Positions 6,918 through 17,001 of a DNA stretch of 64,000 nt are shown piece after piece. Source of the DNA: Paenibacillus hamazuiensis (lineage in GTDB: Bacteria > Bacillota > Bacilli > Paenibacillales > NBRC-103111); contig NZ_JALRMO010000001.1 in NCBI RefSeq assembly GCF_023276405.1, positions 1,736,001 through 1,800,000 of the forward strand. The letters run 5' to 3'. Both the position numbers and the translations under genes were made by a program. The notes below the pieces were generated by a model that did not search any database, was not told where the DNA came from, and was given only the letters and a program-made list of their open reading frames with translations. Numbering within the stretch: the stretch's first letter is position 1; each line of letters begins with the position of its first letter.

Positions 6918-9917
6918 ATGAAGGCGTTATGGAAAAAACGAACCTGTGGCGCGCTTGCAGCCCTGTTGATGGCTCTTCCGGTGCCCGATTTGGCGCCGAT
7001 TGAGGGGACCGCTTATGCGGAATCCGCGAACCTGGCGCTGAGTAAAAGCGTGACGAAAAGCTCTGACACGTCATCCGGACGATCGGCCAATGCTGTTGAC
7101 GGAAATACCGGCACCTATTGGCAACCGCTTTCAACCGACCGTAAGGATGACAATCACGTGTGGCTGACGGTCGATCTCGGAATGCCGCTCGCTTTTAACA
7201 AAACGGTCGTTCAATTCAGAACAAGCACGTCCGCCATCGACAAGTACACCATCCAAGCTTCCGCAGACGGCGTGAACTGGCAGGACATATATGCAAGCGG
7301 ATCTGAACAAGGTGCGATACCCGCCATCGACAGCAGGAACGTGGGGATGCGCCAGGGACGTTATGTAAAGCTGGATGTAACGCTGAACGATCCGGACCGA
7401 AATTTCCAGTTGAATGAATTTGAAATTTACGATACGACGGCAAATCCTCCCGAATCCGTGCTGGAGAGTGTCTACTTTGCGGCAGCCGACGGGAGGAAGC
7501 TGGCGACTGACGATACTTTGACGATAGGGGTAGGGGGCGGGACGGTCATCTCGCTGCAAGGCGTGATGTCGGACGGCCGAAATGCCGATTTGTCGAACGC
7601 GACGGTCGAGCTGTCCAGTTCGAAGCCTGCGATAGCGGCGGTTACCGGCAGCGGCGGCATCAGCGCGATACAGGAAGGGGTAACCAAATTGACAGGCAAA
7701 ATGACGGTGGGGCAGACTGCCAAAGAAACGAGCGTTTGGGTCGACGTTTACGATCCGGTGCGGAATGTCGCGGATTTCCGGCTTCGTCATCCGTCGATAA
7801 CAAGGGAAATCGGACTGCCGGCGCTGCTGAATCCTGGCGATCCGCTGCCGACGATAACGGCTCAGGCCGCGGCGGACGCAGCGCTATCCGCGGAGCTCGT
7901 TCATGTCAAAACAAACCGAGTGCTTCAGCGGATTCCGGAGACGGCGCTTGCGGCAGGAGCCGAAAAGGAAATCGCTTTTGCCGAAGCATCCCCGCTCACA
8001 GCCCCGGGGCTTTACGAAATCCGGCTCAAGCTGTCATCGCCCGGAAAGCCGGACGTGTACGACAGCTTCAGTTTTACGGTGAGCGATCCGGACGCGGACC
8101 GTACGGGGCAAAGCGCTGTTGCTTTCATCGGCGATGGCGGCAGGCTCGAATATGTGCCCGATTTCAAGGGCAACCGTGTGCTTGATTTTTCGAACAGCGG
8201 GTACATGGGCGGAGGAGTGCGGCTGCCGGACGTGCAGGCGAGAGTGGTGGTGGAGCCCGGCGAGGGCGACGATACGGCCCGCATACAAGCGGCGATCGAT
8301 CGGGTGTCGCAGCTGCCCCAGTCGGTGGAAGGCTTCCGCGGTGCCGTGCTGATGAAAAAAGGGACTTACGAAATAGCCGGATCGCTTCGCATTAACGCCA
8401 GCGGCGTCGTACTTCGCGGGGAAGGGCAGGGCGAGGACGGCACGACGTTATATGCCACCGGTGCGACACGCCGGGATATTTTGCAAATCGGCGGTACCCG
8501 GGGGGCCGTAACGCTCCCGGAAACGAAAACGGCGGTGGCCGATCTGTTCGTTCCGTCGGGGGCCCGCTCGTTCCACGTCGAAAATGCGGCCGGCTACAAG
8601 GTCGGGGATACGATTATCGTGCGCCGTCACGGCAGCGACCGGTGGATACATGCGCTGTCGATGGATTCGATCGTGCAGCGGCCGGGTTCGGGAGGGACGC
8701 AGCAATGGGCGCCGTTCGATCTCGATTTTGACCGCGTCATTACGAAAATCGAAGGCAATCTCATCACCGTCGATGCTCCGCTGGCCAATTCGATCGAACG
8801 CCGCTGGGGCGGCGCGGATGTGTACAAATATGACGACCAGGACCGCATCGAGCAGGTCGGCGTGGAAAATCTTCGCGTCGACGTGCAGTTCGACCCTTCG
8901 GTGACGAGCAAAACGATGGATAACGGCAGCACCGACACGCCATATTACGCAGACGAAAACCATGCGGTCAGCTTCGCGGTGCTTGGCCATGTGAAGAACG
9001 CGTGGGTGCGCGACGTCACCGGCAAACATCTGGAGCATGCGCTCGTGCAAATGGATCGCGGATCGAAATGGATCACGGTGCAGGACTGCACGGTGACCGA
9101 TTTTGTCAGCATCATTACGGGCGGCCGCCGCTATGCGTTTCATCAATCGGGGCAGCTCTCGCTCGTACAGCGCAATTACGTGGAAACGGCAAGGCATGCG
9201 TTTGTCGTCGACAGCCGCATTCCCGGACCGAACGTGTTCCTCGAAGGCAAATCGAAAACCGATTTCAACACGAGCGAGCCGCATCACCGCTGGTCTGTCG
9301 GCGGGCTTTACGACAATGTGAAAAGCGATATCGCGATCCGCGACCGCGGCTGGCTCGGCAGCGGGCACGGCTGGTCGGGTGCTAACTACGTCACCTGGAA
9401 TACCGAAGGAGAGCTGGTAAGCCAGCAGCCGCCAACGGCGCAAAACTATGCGATCGGCCACGTCGGCACGAAGGTAAAACCGTTCCTTCCGAACGCGGAC
9501 GATCCGCGCCCGAGGAAAGACGCTTACTGGGAATCGCTCGGAGCGCACGTGCAGCCGGGCAGCCTGTATAAGCAGCAGCTGCAGGATCGTTTGGACGCGC
9601 AGGCGCTGCAAAATATCGCCCGGACACCGGTGGGCGGCGGGGCGCTCGATGTGCCTGTAATGGCGGACGATTTGCCGCTGCTGAAGGGGATCAAAATCAA
9701 CGGCAAAGCGATGGAGGGGTTCAAGCCGTCGACGTTCGATTACGTCGTGCAGCTCCCGCCGGGAACCAATGCCGCTGCGCAGGTGGAAGCCCACGATATG
9801 CGCCACGATATGGAGTACATTCAGGCTTCGCACTTGTACGGCAAAGCGGTGATCATTTCGCGGGATAAAAAGGACCCTGCGAAGTCGGTCCGTTACACCG
9901 TGCGCTTCAAACCTTAA
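6918..9917 (+). CDS. Secreted multidomain protein: discoidin (F5/8-C) domain plus right-handed beta-helix
   Basis: 999 residues. A signal peptide (about 1-34, KKR then a hydrophobic stretch, cleavage after AYA) is followed by an F5/8 type C carbohydrate-binding domain (about 36-172, with SANAVDGNTGTYWQ). A bacterial Ig-like stretch comes next (about 185-290). From about 441 there is a pectate-lyase-superfamily beta-helix beginning DDTARIQAAIDRV and GTYEIAGSLRI. The last ~85 residues (LLKGIKINGKAMEGFKP) look like a cadherin-like beta-sandwich. It probably binds and cleaves or presents a plant or algal polysaccharide outside the cell. It heads a run of same-strand genes with an AraC regulator and two fucosidases. 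No catalytic residue can be assigned with certainty. Confidence 0.8.
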   Translation: MKALWKKRTCGALAALLMALPVPDLAPIEGTAYAESANLALSKSVTKSSDTSSGRSANAVDGNTGTYWQPLSTDRKDDNHVWLTVDLGMPLAFNKTVVQFRTSTSAIDKYTIQASADGVNWQDIYASGSEQGAIPAIDSRNVGMRQGRYVKLDVTLNDPDRNFQLNEFEIYDTTANPPESVLESVYFAAADGRKLATDDTLTIGVGGGTVISLQGVMSDGRNADLSNATVELSSSKPAIAAVTGSGGISAIQEGVTKLTGKMTVGQTAKETSVWVDVYDPVRNVADFRLRHPSITREIGLPALLNPGDPLPTITAQAAADAALSAELVHVKTNRVLQRIPETALAAGAEKEIAFAEASPLTAPGLYEIRLKLSSPGKPDVYDSFSFTVSDPDADRTGQSAVAFIGDGGRLEYVPDFKGNRVLDFSNSGYMGGGVRLPDVQARVVVEPGEGDDTARIQAAIDRVSQLPQSVEGFRGAVLMKKGTYEIAGSLRINASGVVLRGEGQGEDGTTLYATGATRRDILQIGGTRGAVTLPETKTAVADLFVPSGARSFHVENAAGYKVGDTIIVRRHGSDRWIHALSMDSIVQRPGSGGTQQWAPFDLDFDRVITKIEGNLITVDAPLANSIERRWGGADVYKYDDQDRIEQVGVENLRVDVQFDPSVTSKTMDNGSTDTPYYADENHAVSFAVLGHVKNAWVRDVTGKHLEHALVQMDRGSKWITVQDCTVTDFVSIITGGRRYAFHQSGQLSLVQRNYVETARHAFVVDSRIPGPNVFLEGKSKTDFNTSEPHHRWSVGGLYDNVKSDIAIRDRGWLGSGHGWSGANYVTWNTEGELVSQQPPTAQNYAIGHVGTKVKPFLPNADDPRPRKDAYWESLGAHVQPGSLYKQQLQDRLDAQALQNIARTPVGGGALDVPVMADDLPLLKGIKINGKAMEGFKPSTFDYVVQLPPGTNAAAQVEAHDMRHDMEYIQASHLYGKAVIISRDKKDPAKSVRYTVRFKP

Positions 9918-9989
9918 CTTTATCCCGGAGCAATCTCGCGGCGCCGGCTGTCCGCCGGTGCCTAAACGACACAAGGGAGGCTTTTTCTA

Positions 9990-10838
9990 ATGCAGGTGTT
10001 CGATGCCTCGCTTTACCAGCAGGACGCCATGAGGGACAGCCAGCTTCGGGTGCTGTCCATCGGCCGGCTTGATTTCGCCGATCCGGGCGGGCCGGATGGC
10101 CAGGAAGGCGATGCGGATTTTCGGCTGCTCGTCGTGCAGAAAGGCCGGGGAGAAATTTTGATCGGCGGCATTTACTATCCGCTTCTGGCCGGTTACTACT
10201 ATTTGCTAAGCGGACACCGGCCGCACGGCTTTTTATTTAGCACCGACTCGCAGGTAATGGACGCCGCCTTGAAAATCATAGATGAGCCGTTCCGGCGGCT
10301 GATGTCGCTTTTCCCGGCGATGGGACCCTGTCAACCGAAGGAGATGGCGGAACTGCAGCGCTGCTTCGATCTGCAAACGACGGAAGGAGGACGGGTGCTG
10401 ACGAAGTTTTGCCTGGATGCCGCCGTCAAGTCCGTTCTCGTGTCGATTGCACAGCGCATCGCGCCGGAGCAGCATTCGAGCCATGGCCAACTTTCCAAAG
10501 ACAAGAACGAACCGCCTTTTCCGATCGCGGAATATATCCGGGAGCGTTTTTCGGAAAAGCTCACGCTGGAAGGAATCGGCCGGCATTTCGGGTTTCATCC
10601 GCATTATGTGATCAAGCTGTTCAACGACCGCATGGGCATGAGCCCGATCCAATATTTGCAGGAAGTCCGCCTGCTGAAGGCGATGGAATATTTGCAGACG
10701 ACCGATATGACGGTGGCGGAAATCAGCGACCGGGTCGGCTGGACGATGTCGTATTTTTCACGGTTGTTTCACCAGCGCAAGGGGCTTTCGCCATCGCAGT
10801 ATCGTAAACGGCACATGCAGACGCAAACGGTCAGCTAA
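9990..10838 (+). CDS. AraC family transcriptional regulator with cupin-like sensor domain
   Basis: 282 residues; AAGGGAGG precedes the ATG. The N-terminal ~150 residues form a cupin-like ligand-binding domain (RLLVVQKGRGEILIGG..YPLLAGYYYLL), as in AraC/RhaS-type sugar sensors. The C-terminal 100 residues are an AraC DNA-binding domain (LEGIGRHFGFHPHYVIKLFNDRMGMSP, then VAEISDRVGWTMSYFSRLF). It lies 72 bp after the beta-helix gene and 39 bp before the GH95 gene, so it is a likely local activator of the hydrolase genes. The ligand is unknown; a sugar released by the neighbouring fucosidases would fit. Confidence 0.85.
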   Translation: MQVFDASLYQQDAMRDSQLRVLSIGRLDFADPGGPDGQEGDADFRLLVVQKGRGEILIGGIYYPLLAGYYYLLSGHRPHGFLFSTDSQVMDAALKIIDEPFRRLMSLFPAMGPCQPKEMAELQRCFDLQTTEGGRVLTKFCLDAAVKSVLVSIAQRIAPEQHSSHGQLSKDKNEPPFPIAEYIRERFSEKLTLEGIGRHFGFHPHYVIKLFNDRMGMSPIQYLQEVRLLKAMEYLQTTDMTVAEISDRVGWTMSYFSRLFHQRKGLSPSQYRKRHMQTQTVS

Positions 10839-10877
10839 CTATATTTTGAGACGACGAGAAAAAGGAGATGCAGCAAC

Positions 10878-13205
10878 GTGACGCAACAAGTGAAGGAATT
10901 AACGAACAATAACCTTCGGCTGTGGTACCGAAATCCCGCCAAAAAATGGACGGAAGCGTTGCCGCTCGGAAACGGCAAGCTGGGCGCGATGATTTTCGGC
11001 AAAGTGGAAGAGGAACTGATCCAGCTCAATGAAGATTCGGTTTGGTACGGGGGGCGGCGGGACCGGCTGCATCCCGATGCGGCGGCACATCTGCCGGAAA
11101 TTCGCCGCATGCTGATGGAGGGGCAGATCGCGGAGGCGCAATATTTGGCGCGGATGGCGCTAACGCCGGTGCCGAAGTTTTTCGGGCCTTATCAGCCGCT
11201 CGGCGATCTTCAGCTGTGGTTCGAGCGCCACGGCGGAGCGTATTCCGACTATGAGCGCGAGCTTGACCTGGACACCGCCGCGGTGCGCGTGCGGTACCGG
11301 ATGGGCGATGTCGCGTACCGGCGCGACATGTTTGCCAGCGCAGCCGATCAGGTGATCGTGCTGCAGTTTACCGCAGACAGGCCGGGCAGCCTGTCGTTCA
11401 GCGCGAATCTGAGCCGCCGCCCGTTTGACGGCGACGTCAATGCCGGAGATGGCCGCCTCGTGATGAGCGGCCAGTGCGGGCCGGACGGCGTGCGTTACGC
11501 CGCCTGCCTCGGCATGCACGCCGAAGGCGGCACCGTGCGCACGATCGGCAGCTTCGTCGCCGCGGAGCGCGCCGACCGCGTCACGCTCGTGCTGGCGGCG
11601 GAAACGACGTTCCGCAGCGCCGACCCTGATCGCGTCGCCCGCGAACGAGTGGAAGCGGCGCTCGCCAAAGGCGCCGAAGCGCTGTGGCGCGATCACATCG
11701 CGGAATACCAGCCGCAGTTTCGACGCACGGAGCTTGAGCTCGGCGGCGCTGAGGCAGCGTTGGCGCTGCCGACGGACGAGCGATTGGCCCGCGTGCAAGG
11801 GGGCGAGGACGATCCCGGCCTCGTCGCGCTGTATACGCAGTACGGCCGTTACTTGCTGCTCGCCAGCTCCCGGCCCGGCGGACTGCCCGCCAATTTGCAG
11901 GGCATCTGGAACGACCAGTTCAAGCCGCCGTGGGAATGCAACTATACGATGAATATCAATTTGCAAATGAACTATTGGCCGGCGGAAGTGCTCAGCCTCG
12001 CCGAATGCAGCGGACCGCTGTTCGATTTCATAGACCGTCTTATGGAAAACGGCCGCCGGACGGCGAAGGACATGTACGGCTGTCGCGGCTTTGTGGCACA
12101 CCACAACTCCGATCTGTGGGCGGATACGGTGCTGAACGGACTGAACGTGAGGGCGGCCACCTGGCCGACGGCGGGGGCGTGGCTGGCGCTTCACTTGTGG
12201 GAGCATTTCCGGTACGGCGGCTCCGAGGAGTTTCTGGACCGCCGCGCTTATCCGGTTCTCAAGGAAGCGGCGCTGTTTTTCCTCGACTACATGACCACGG
12301 ACAAGGACGGCTGCCTCGTTACCGGACCGTCCGCGTCGCCGGAAAACAAATATTTGCTGCCGGACGGCAGCATCGGTTACCTGACGATGGGGCCGACGAT
12401 GGATGTGCAGATCATCGGCGCCTTGTTCCGCAGCTGCATCGAGGCTTCGGCGGTTTTGCGCAAGGACGAAGCGTTTGCGGATGAGCTGCGCCGCGCTTTG
12501 GAGCGCTTCCCCGAGCCCAAGATCGGAAGGCACGGGCAGCTCCTGGAATGGCGCGAGGAATACGAGGAGGCGGAGCCGGGCCACCGGCATATTTCCCATC
12601 TGTTCGCGCTTCATCCGGACGAGGCGATCGATGTGATTCATACGCCGGAGCTGGCCCGCGCCGCGCGCACGACGCTGGAGCGGCGGCTGTCGCACGGCGG
12701 TGGCCATACCGGCTGGAGTCGCGCGTGGATCATCAACTTCTGGGCGCGGCTCGGCGACGGCGAAGAAGCTCACCGCAACGTGCTGGCCTTGCTTCGCCAT
12801 TCGACGAATCCGAATTTGTTCGACGAGCATCCGCCGTTCCAGATCGACGGCAACTTCGGCGGTGCCGCCGGCGTAGCCGAAATGCTGCTGCAGTCGCACG
12901 GCGGCGAGCTGCGCTTCCTGCCGGCTTTGCCCGCGGCTTGGCCGAACGGGCACATCCGAGGGCTGCGTGCCCGCGGGGCCCTGGACGTCGATCTTGCCTG
13001 GCGGGACGGCCGCCTTGCCGAAGCGGTCCTCCGCGCGCGCCGCAGCGGGATGTGCCGTATTCGCTCCTCTGAGCCGATCGCCGTCAGCAGCGGCGGCGCG
13101 GCCGTCGCGGTGCGGCATATAGAGAATGGGCTTTTCGAGTTTGCCGTCCATGAAGGAACTTCATACGTCGTCGCGTCGGCAAGAGAGCGGATTCCCTTAA
13201 CGTGA
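10878..13205 (+). CDS. Glycoside hydrolase family 95 (alpha-L-fucosidase type)
   Basis: 775 residues, GTG start with AAAGGAGA about 9 bp upstream. Full-length GH95 pattern: N-terminal LWYRNPAKKWTEALPLGNGKLGAMIFG, the (alpha/alpha)6 domain with NLQGIWNDQFKPPWECNYT and NINLQMNYWPAE, the acid-bearing LLEWREEYEEAEPGHRHISHLF and the QIDGNFGGAAG loop. These regions contain the conserved Asn, Glu and Asp known to carry out inverting hydrolysis in this family. No signal peptide is visible, so it probably acts in the cytoplasm on imported oligosaccharides. Alternatives inside GH95 include alpha-L-galactosidase. It is followed, after a repeat-bearing gap, by a GH29 fucosidase. Confidence 0.92.
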   Translation: MTQQVKELTNNNLRLWYRNPAKKWTEALPLGNGKLGAMIFGKVEEELIQLNEDSVWYGGRRDRLHPDAAAHLPEIRRMLMEGQIAEAQYLARMALTPVPKFFGPYQPLGDLQLWFERHGGAYSDYERELDLDTAAVRVRYRMGDVAYRRDMFASAADQVIVLQFTADRPGSLSFSANLSRRPFDGDVNAGDGRLVMSGQCGPDGVRYAACLGMHAEGGTVRTIGSFVAAERADRVTLVLAAETTFRSADPDRVARERVEAALAKGAEALWRDHIAEYQPQFRRTELELGGAEAALALPTDERLARVQGGEDDPGLVALYTQYGRYLLLASSRPGGLPANLQGIWNDQFKPPWECNYTMNINLQMNYWPAEVLSLAECSGPLFDFIDRLMENGRRTAKDMYGCRGFVAHHNSDLWADTVLNGLNVRAATWPTAGAWLALHLWEHFRYGGSEEFLDRRAYPVLKEAALFFLDYMTTDKDGCLVTGPSASPENKYLLPDGSIGYLTMGPTMDVQIIGALFRSCIEASAVLRKDEAFADELRRALERFPEPKIGRHGQLLEWREEYEEAEPGHRHISHLFALHPDEAIDVIHTPELARAARTTLERRLSHGGGHTGWSRAWIINFWARLGDGEEAHRNVLALLRHSTNPNLFDEHPPFQIDGNFGGAAGVAEMLLQSHGGELRFLPALPAAWPNGHIRGLRARGALDVDLAWRDGRLAEAVLRARRSGMCRIRSSEPIAVSSGGAAVAVRHIENGLFEFAVHEGTSYVVASARERIPLT

Positions 13206-13314
13206 AGCGAACTTTGCGGCCTATTCCAAATTGAATGAGCCAAATATAATGCAATCATACTGATCCGGTTAAAGTGTAATCTTGGTTGATGTTGGGACTG
13301 AGGCAAAAAGAAAA

Positions 13315-13440
13315 TTTATAAATGATTTTTCATATAAATTGTTCGTTTTTTACCGTCCCAGGGTTACATGTATATGATTTTTCGTACAAATTCGTCTGGT
13401 TTACGATCTTAGTGAAACTTCTATATGATTTTTCATACAG
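13315..13440. repeat. Three direct repeats of a short dyad ahead of the GH29 gene
   Basis: The core ATGATTTTTC recurs at 13322, 13374 and 13425 (spacing 52 and 51 bp). Each core sits in an inverted repeat of the form TATATGA-TTTT-TCATACA (13315-13338, 13369-13388, 13421-13440). The intervening ~30 bp are weakly alike. About five helical turns separate the copies, so a regulator would meet them on one face. They lie 130-250 bp upstream of the GH29 start in the 363-bp gap 13206-13568, where nothing else was recognised. Confidence 0.7.
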
Positions 13441-13568
13441 AATCCATACGTGGAATCGTCGATAAAGCAAATCCGGAATTTTTGTTGCCGTCGGAACAAA
13501 CGGATTTTAATTCAGGGATCGTCTACCGGACGGTTTTGCTAGGATAAAATAAGGGGGAACAGCCGGTT

Positions 13569-15443
13569 ATGGCCAATCACGATGAAATATTGATGGATAA
13601 CGCGGAAAACGAAACGCACAGGTATGCGGCCGGACCGGCAGAACAAAAGGATGCCGGGCATGATCGGATGATGGCCTGGTGGCGCGAGGCGCGGGTCGGC
13701 TTGTTTATCCACTGGGGACTGTATTCGGAGCTTGCGGGATATTGGAAAGGCGAGGAAGTAAAGGGAGCTTACGGCGAGCATATCATGCTGCGCGCGCAAA
13801 TTCCGGTCCGCGAATACGAAGAAGTCGCCGGGCGATTCAATCCCGTCCGCTTCAGCGCCGAAGAATGGGTCAAGACGGCGAAAGACGCCGGCTTGAAGTA
13901 TCTGGTGTTCACCGCCAAGCACCATGACGGATTCGCCATGTACGATTCGAAAGTATCTTCTTTCAATATAGTGGAGCGCACCCCGTTCGGGCGCGACCCG
14001 GTTGCGGAGCTGGCCGAAGCTTGCGCAAAGCACGGCATCAGGCTGTGCCTGTATTATTCCCATTCGATGGATTGGCACCATCCCGATTCGCAGGGCAATA
14101 CGTGGGATTATCCGCACAATATCGGCGCCTACGATGAGGTCGAATCCTGGATCGGCGACGAGGACAAGCGGACCCGCTACGAGCGGTATCTGGAGCGGCA
14201 TGCGATTCCCCAAGTGCGCGAGCTGCTGACGCAGTATGGCCCGATCGGCATCGTTTGGTTCGACTGCGGGCATAAACTGACGGAAGAGCAAGGTATTCGC
14301 TTTGTAAATGCGGTCAAAAACGAGCAGCCGCACTGCCTTGTCAACCGCCGCGTCTGGAAAGATCCGCTTGGCGATTACGGCAACTCCGGCGACAACCAGC
14401 CCCATGTCCGCGTGCCGCGTTCCGATTGGGAATCGATCGCCACGCTGAACGACTCGTGGGGGTATAAAGCGAACGACCATAATTGGAAATCGGCGCAGAC
14501 CGTCATGCGGCAGCTCATCGATACGGTCAGCATGAACGGCAATTTCCTCATCAACGTAGGTCCGACGGGCACCGGAGAGTTCGATCCGACGTCGCTGAAG
14601 CTGCTCGGCGAAATCGGTGAATGGATGAAAGTGAACGGAGAGGCGATTTACGGCGCGGTGAAAAGCCCGATCGGCAAACCGCCGTGGGGCCGGTGTACCG
14701 CCAAAGGGAACAAACTGTATTTGCACATTTACGAGGCGCCGACAAGCGGCAATCTGATCGTGCCGGGGCTGCGCAGCGCTGTCAAAGCCGTTTACCTGCT
14801 GGCCGACCCGCATCGCACACCGCTGAAGCATGAGCGGCTTAACGAGGAAGACGTGCAAATCACGCTTCCGGCCGGTTTAGCGCAGCAGTATGAAATCGCC
14901 GCCGTTTTCGTCGTGGAGACGGAAGAGACGATCGAAGCGAATTCCGCAAAAAGGCTGTATGAACGCGACTACCCCAACGTGTTTGCCGCTTTCGACGGAG
15001 ATCTGCACGGAATGGCGATCCGATACGATACAGGGAAAAAAGGCCGCGACTACGTCACCGGATGGTCCGCCCCGGCCGACTTCGTTACATGGCCATTCCG
15101 CGCCGCGAGCGCCGGCGATTACCAAGTGCAAATCGCCTACAGCGCGGATGCGGCGTGGGCGGGGGGCGCCTTCCGGGTAGTGGTGGCTGCCGCCAACCCC
15201 GCCTTGGGCGCTGCGTCCGCAGCCGATGCGGACTTCTCCGCCGTCCGCACCGGGGATGCGCCGGTGATCGCCTTGAGCGCCGCTGTGGAGCCGACCGGCG
15301 GCCCTTACGAGCCGCGCACATTTGATCTCGGTTCCGTACACATTCCCGCGCCGGGGCGTTACATTCTCGCCGTGAAGGCGGAGCGGATTCCCTCCGGCGC
15401 ACTTATGAACCTGAAAAACGTAACGCTCACACATGTCGGATAA
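13569..15443 (+). CDS. Alpha-L-fucosidase, glycoside hydrolase family 29
   Basis: 624 residues; AAGGGGGAAC precedes the ATG. It has the family's GLFIHWGLYSE entry strand, TAKHHDGFAMYDSKVSSFN and GPIGIVWFDCGH, in which D232 is at the position of the retaining nucleophile. It also carries NGNFLINVGPTGTG at the end of the TIM barrel (about 25-370). A C-terminal region to 624 is longer than in short GH29 enzymes and resembles an added beta-sandwich. No signal peptide is visible, so action on imported fucosides is likely. It follows the GH95 gene on the same strand and ends in a strong terminator. Substrate linkage cannot be read. Confidence 0.92.
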   Translation: MANHDEILMDNAENETHRYAAGPAEQKDAGHDRMMAWWREARVGLFIHWGLYSELAGYWKGEEVKGAYGEHIMLRAQIPVREYEEVAGRFNPVRFSAEEWVKTAKDAGLKYLVFTAKHHDGFAMYDSKVSSFNIVERTPFGRDPVAELAEACAKHGIRLCLYYSHSMDWHHPDSQGNTWDYPHNIGAYDEVESWIGDEDKRTRYERYLERHAIPQVRELLTQYGPIGIVWFDCGHKLTEEQGIRFVNAVKNEQPHCLVNRRVWKDPLGDYGNSGDNQPHVRVPRSDWESIATLNDSWGYKANDHNWKSAQTVMRQLIDTVSMNGNFLINVGPTGTGEFDPTSLKLLGEIGEWMKVNGEAIYGAVKSPIGKPPWGRCTAKGNKLYLHIYEAPTSGNLIVPGLRSAVKAVYLLADPHRTPLKHERLNEEDVQITLPAGLAQQYEIAAVFVVETEETIEANSAKRLYERDYPNVFAAFDGDLHGMAIRYDTGKKGRDYVTGWSAPADFVTWPFRAASAGDYQVQIAYSADAAWAGGAFRVVVAAANPALGAASAADADFSAVRTGDAPVIALSAAVEPTGGPYEPRTFDLGSVHIPAPGRYILAVKAERIPSGALMNLKNVTLTHVG

Positions 15444-15456
15444 ACCGTTATCCGAC

Positions 15457-15495
15457 ACAAGCCTCGGCAGCATACGCCGAGGCTTGTTGTTCTGT
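15457..15495 (+). terminator. Rho-independent terminator after the GH29 gene
   Basis: A perfect 12-bp stem, ACAAGCCTCGGC (15457-15468) with GCCGAGGCTTGT (15476-15487), is followed by TGTTCTGTG. It starts 14 bp after the fucosidase stop codon. Confidence 0.85.
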
Positions 15496-15580
15496 GTCCG
15501 CTTTTCGATGAGAATCGCATATCGGCCAAGCTGCCGCACATACATTCAAGTAAAACCGATAAACGGAAGGAGTTGCTGCG

Positions 15581-16771
15581 ATGAGCGACAGGCCGCCCCG
15601 GCAGCTTCCCGTGCCGCAGCCTATAAGGGACGACGGCGCCGGGGCAACAGACCCGGGCCCCCGCGACGTCATGCGGGACCTCGAGAATCCCGATATGCTC
15701 GTTCCGCCCGCTACCGATGCGGGGCTGCTTCCCAACCTCAAATTCTCGTTTTCCGATACCCGAATGACGTTAAAGCACGGCGGCTGGTCACGGGAGATTA
15801 CGGTCAGAGAGCTGCCGGTCTCGAAGACGTTGGCGGGAGTTAATATGCGGCTAACCCCAGGCGGAGTACGCGAGCTGCACTGGCACCAGCAGGCGGAATG
15901 GTCGTATATGATTTTAGGAAGCGCACGGATAACGGCGGTAGACCAGGACGGACGAAATTTTATCGCCGATGTAGGTCCCGGCGATCTTTGGTACTTTCCC
16001 CCGGGCATTCCTCATTCCATTCAAGGGCTTGAGGAGGGCTGCGAATTTTTGCTCGTTTTCGACGACGGGAGCTTCTCCGATCTTAACACGCTGTCGATCA
16101 GCGACTGGTTTGCGCATACCCCGAAAGAGGTGCTGTCAGCCAACTTCGGCGTCCCTGCGGATGCTTTTAACGACATTCCCCGGGAGCAGGTGTACATATT
16201 TCAGGACAAAGTGCCCGGTTCGCTGGAGAGCCAGCGGATTCAATCGCCATACGGAACGATTCCGCTCAGCTTCAAGCACAGCCTGCTGGCGCAAAAACCG
16301 TTTAAAACACCCGGCGGAAGCGTGCGGATTGTAGATTCCTCCAACTTTCCCATATCCAAAACCGTTGCCGCCGCGTTGGTGGAAATCGAACCGGGTGGGA
16401 TGAGGGAGCTACATTGGCATCCGAACAACGATGAATGGCAGTATTATTTGACCGGTCAAGGGCGCATGACGGTGTTTGCCGGCAGCGGCGCCGCGGCTAC
16501 GTTCGACTATCGGGCGGGCGATGTCGGTTATGTGCCTTTTGCTTTCGGACACTATATTCAAAATACCGGCAGCCAAACGCTTTGGTATTTGGAGGTGTTC
16601 AAAAGCGACCGGTTCGCCGACGTTTCGTTAAACCAATGGATGGCTCTGACCCCCCGCGAGCTGGTGCAGAATAATTTGCGAGTCAGCCCGGAATTTCTGG
16701 ATGCGCTGCGCAAGGAAAAATGGCCGGTTGTCAAATATCCCGGATATACGGAAGGCGTGCGGCACCGGTAA
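15581..16771 (+). CDS. Bicupin oxalate decarboxylase family protein
   Basis: 396 residues, AAGGAG upstream. It aligns end to end with Bacillus subtilis OxdC as I know that sequence. Both manganese sites are complete: H100, H102, E106, H145 in the first cupin and H278, H280, E285, H324 in the second. R97, R275 and E338 are also kept. The flexible lid of the N-terminal site, SENST in OxdC, is SDLNT here (166-170), so the key glutamate E162 is replaced by D167. OxdC converts oxalate to formate and CO2 without oxidation. It is a single gene between two fucosidase-region genes with no evident operon partner. Activity may be decarboxylase, oxidase or altered. Confidence 0.88.
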   Translation: MSDRPPRQLPVPQPIRDDGAGATDPGPRDVMRDLENPDMLVPPATDAGLLPNLKFSFSDTRMTLKHGGWSREITVRELPVSKTLAGVNMRLTPGGVRELHWHQQAEWSYMILGSARITAVDQDGRNFIADVGPGDLWYFPPGIPHSIQGLEEGCEFLLVFDDGSFSDLNTLSISDWFAHTPKEVLSANFGVPADAFNDIPREQVYIFQDKVPGSLESQRIQSPYGTIPLSFKHSLLAQKPFKTPGGSVRIVDSSNFPISKTVAAALVEIEPGGMRELHWHPNNDEWQYYLTGQGRMTVFAGSGAAATFDYRAGDVGYVPFAFGHYIQNTGSQTLWYLEVFKSDRFADVSLNQWMALTPRELVQNNLRVSPEFLDALRKEKWPVVKYPGYTEGVRHR

Positions 16772-17001
16772 GCGGCAGCGGACACCCTCGGCGGATTTAC
16801 CGAGATGCACTCCGCTAAAATGTGCAGGTTAAGAAAGGTATACGCCAAGGTTATGAAAGGTTCATTTCCCTTTTGTTCCTTGCAAGGCGGTGCGGTTAAT
16901 TTTGGTGCATGGAATGTTAGCCGGGGCATGATAAAATATGGAATACTACGGCAAAACCGACCAAAATGAACCGTGCTTCTTTGCAGGAAGAGGGGGGCCA
17001 T

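Noticed and set aside
7131-9974. Long minus-strand open frames opposite the beta-helix, GH95, GlcD and GlcF genes
   Set aside because: They are antisense shadows in GC-rich coding DNA without ribosome sites and with biased Arg/His-rich composition.
16785-16825. Terminator after the oxalate decarboxylase gene (GCGGA..CTCGG/CCGAG..TCCGC)
   Set aside because: The stem is interrupted and no T run follows.
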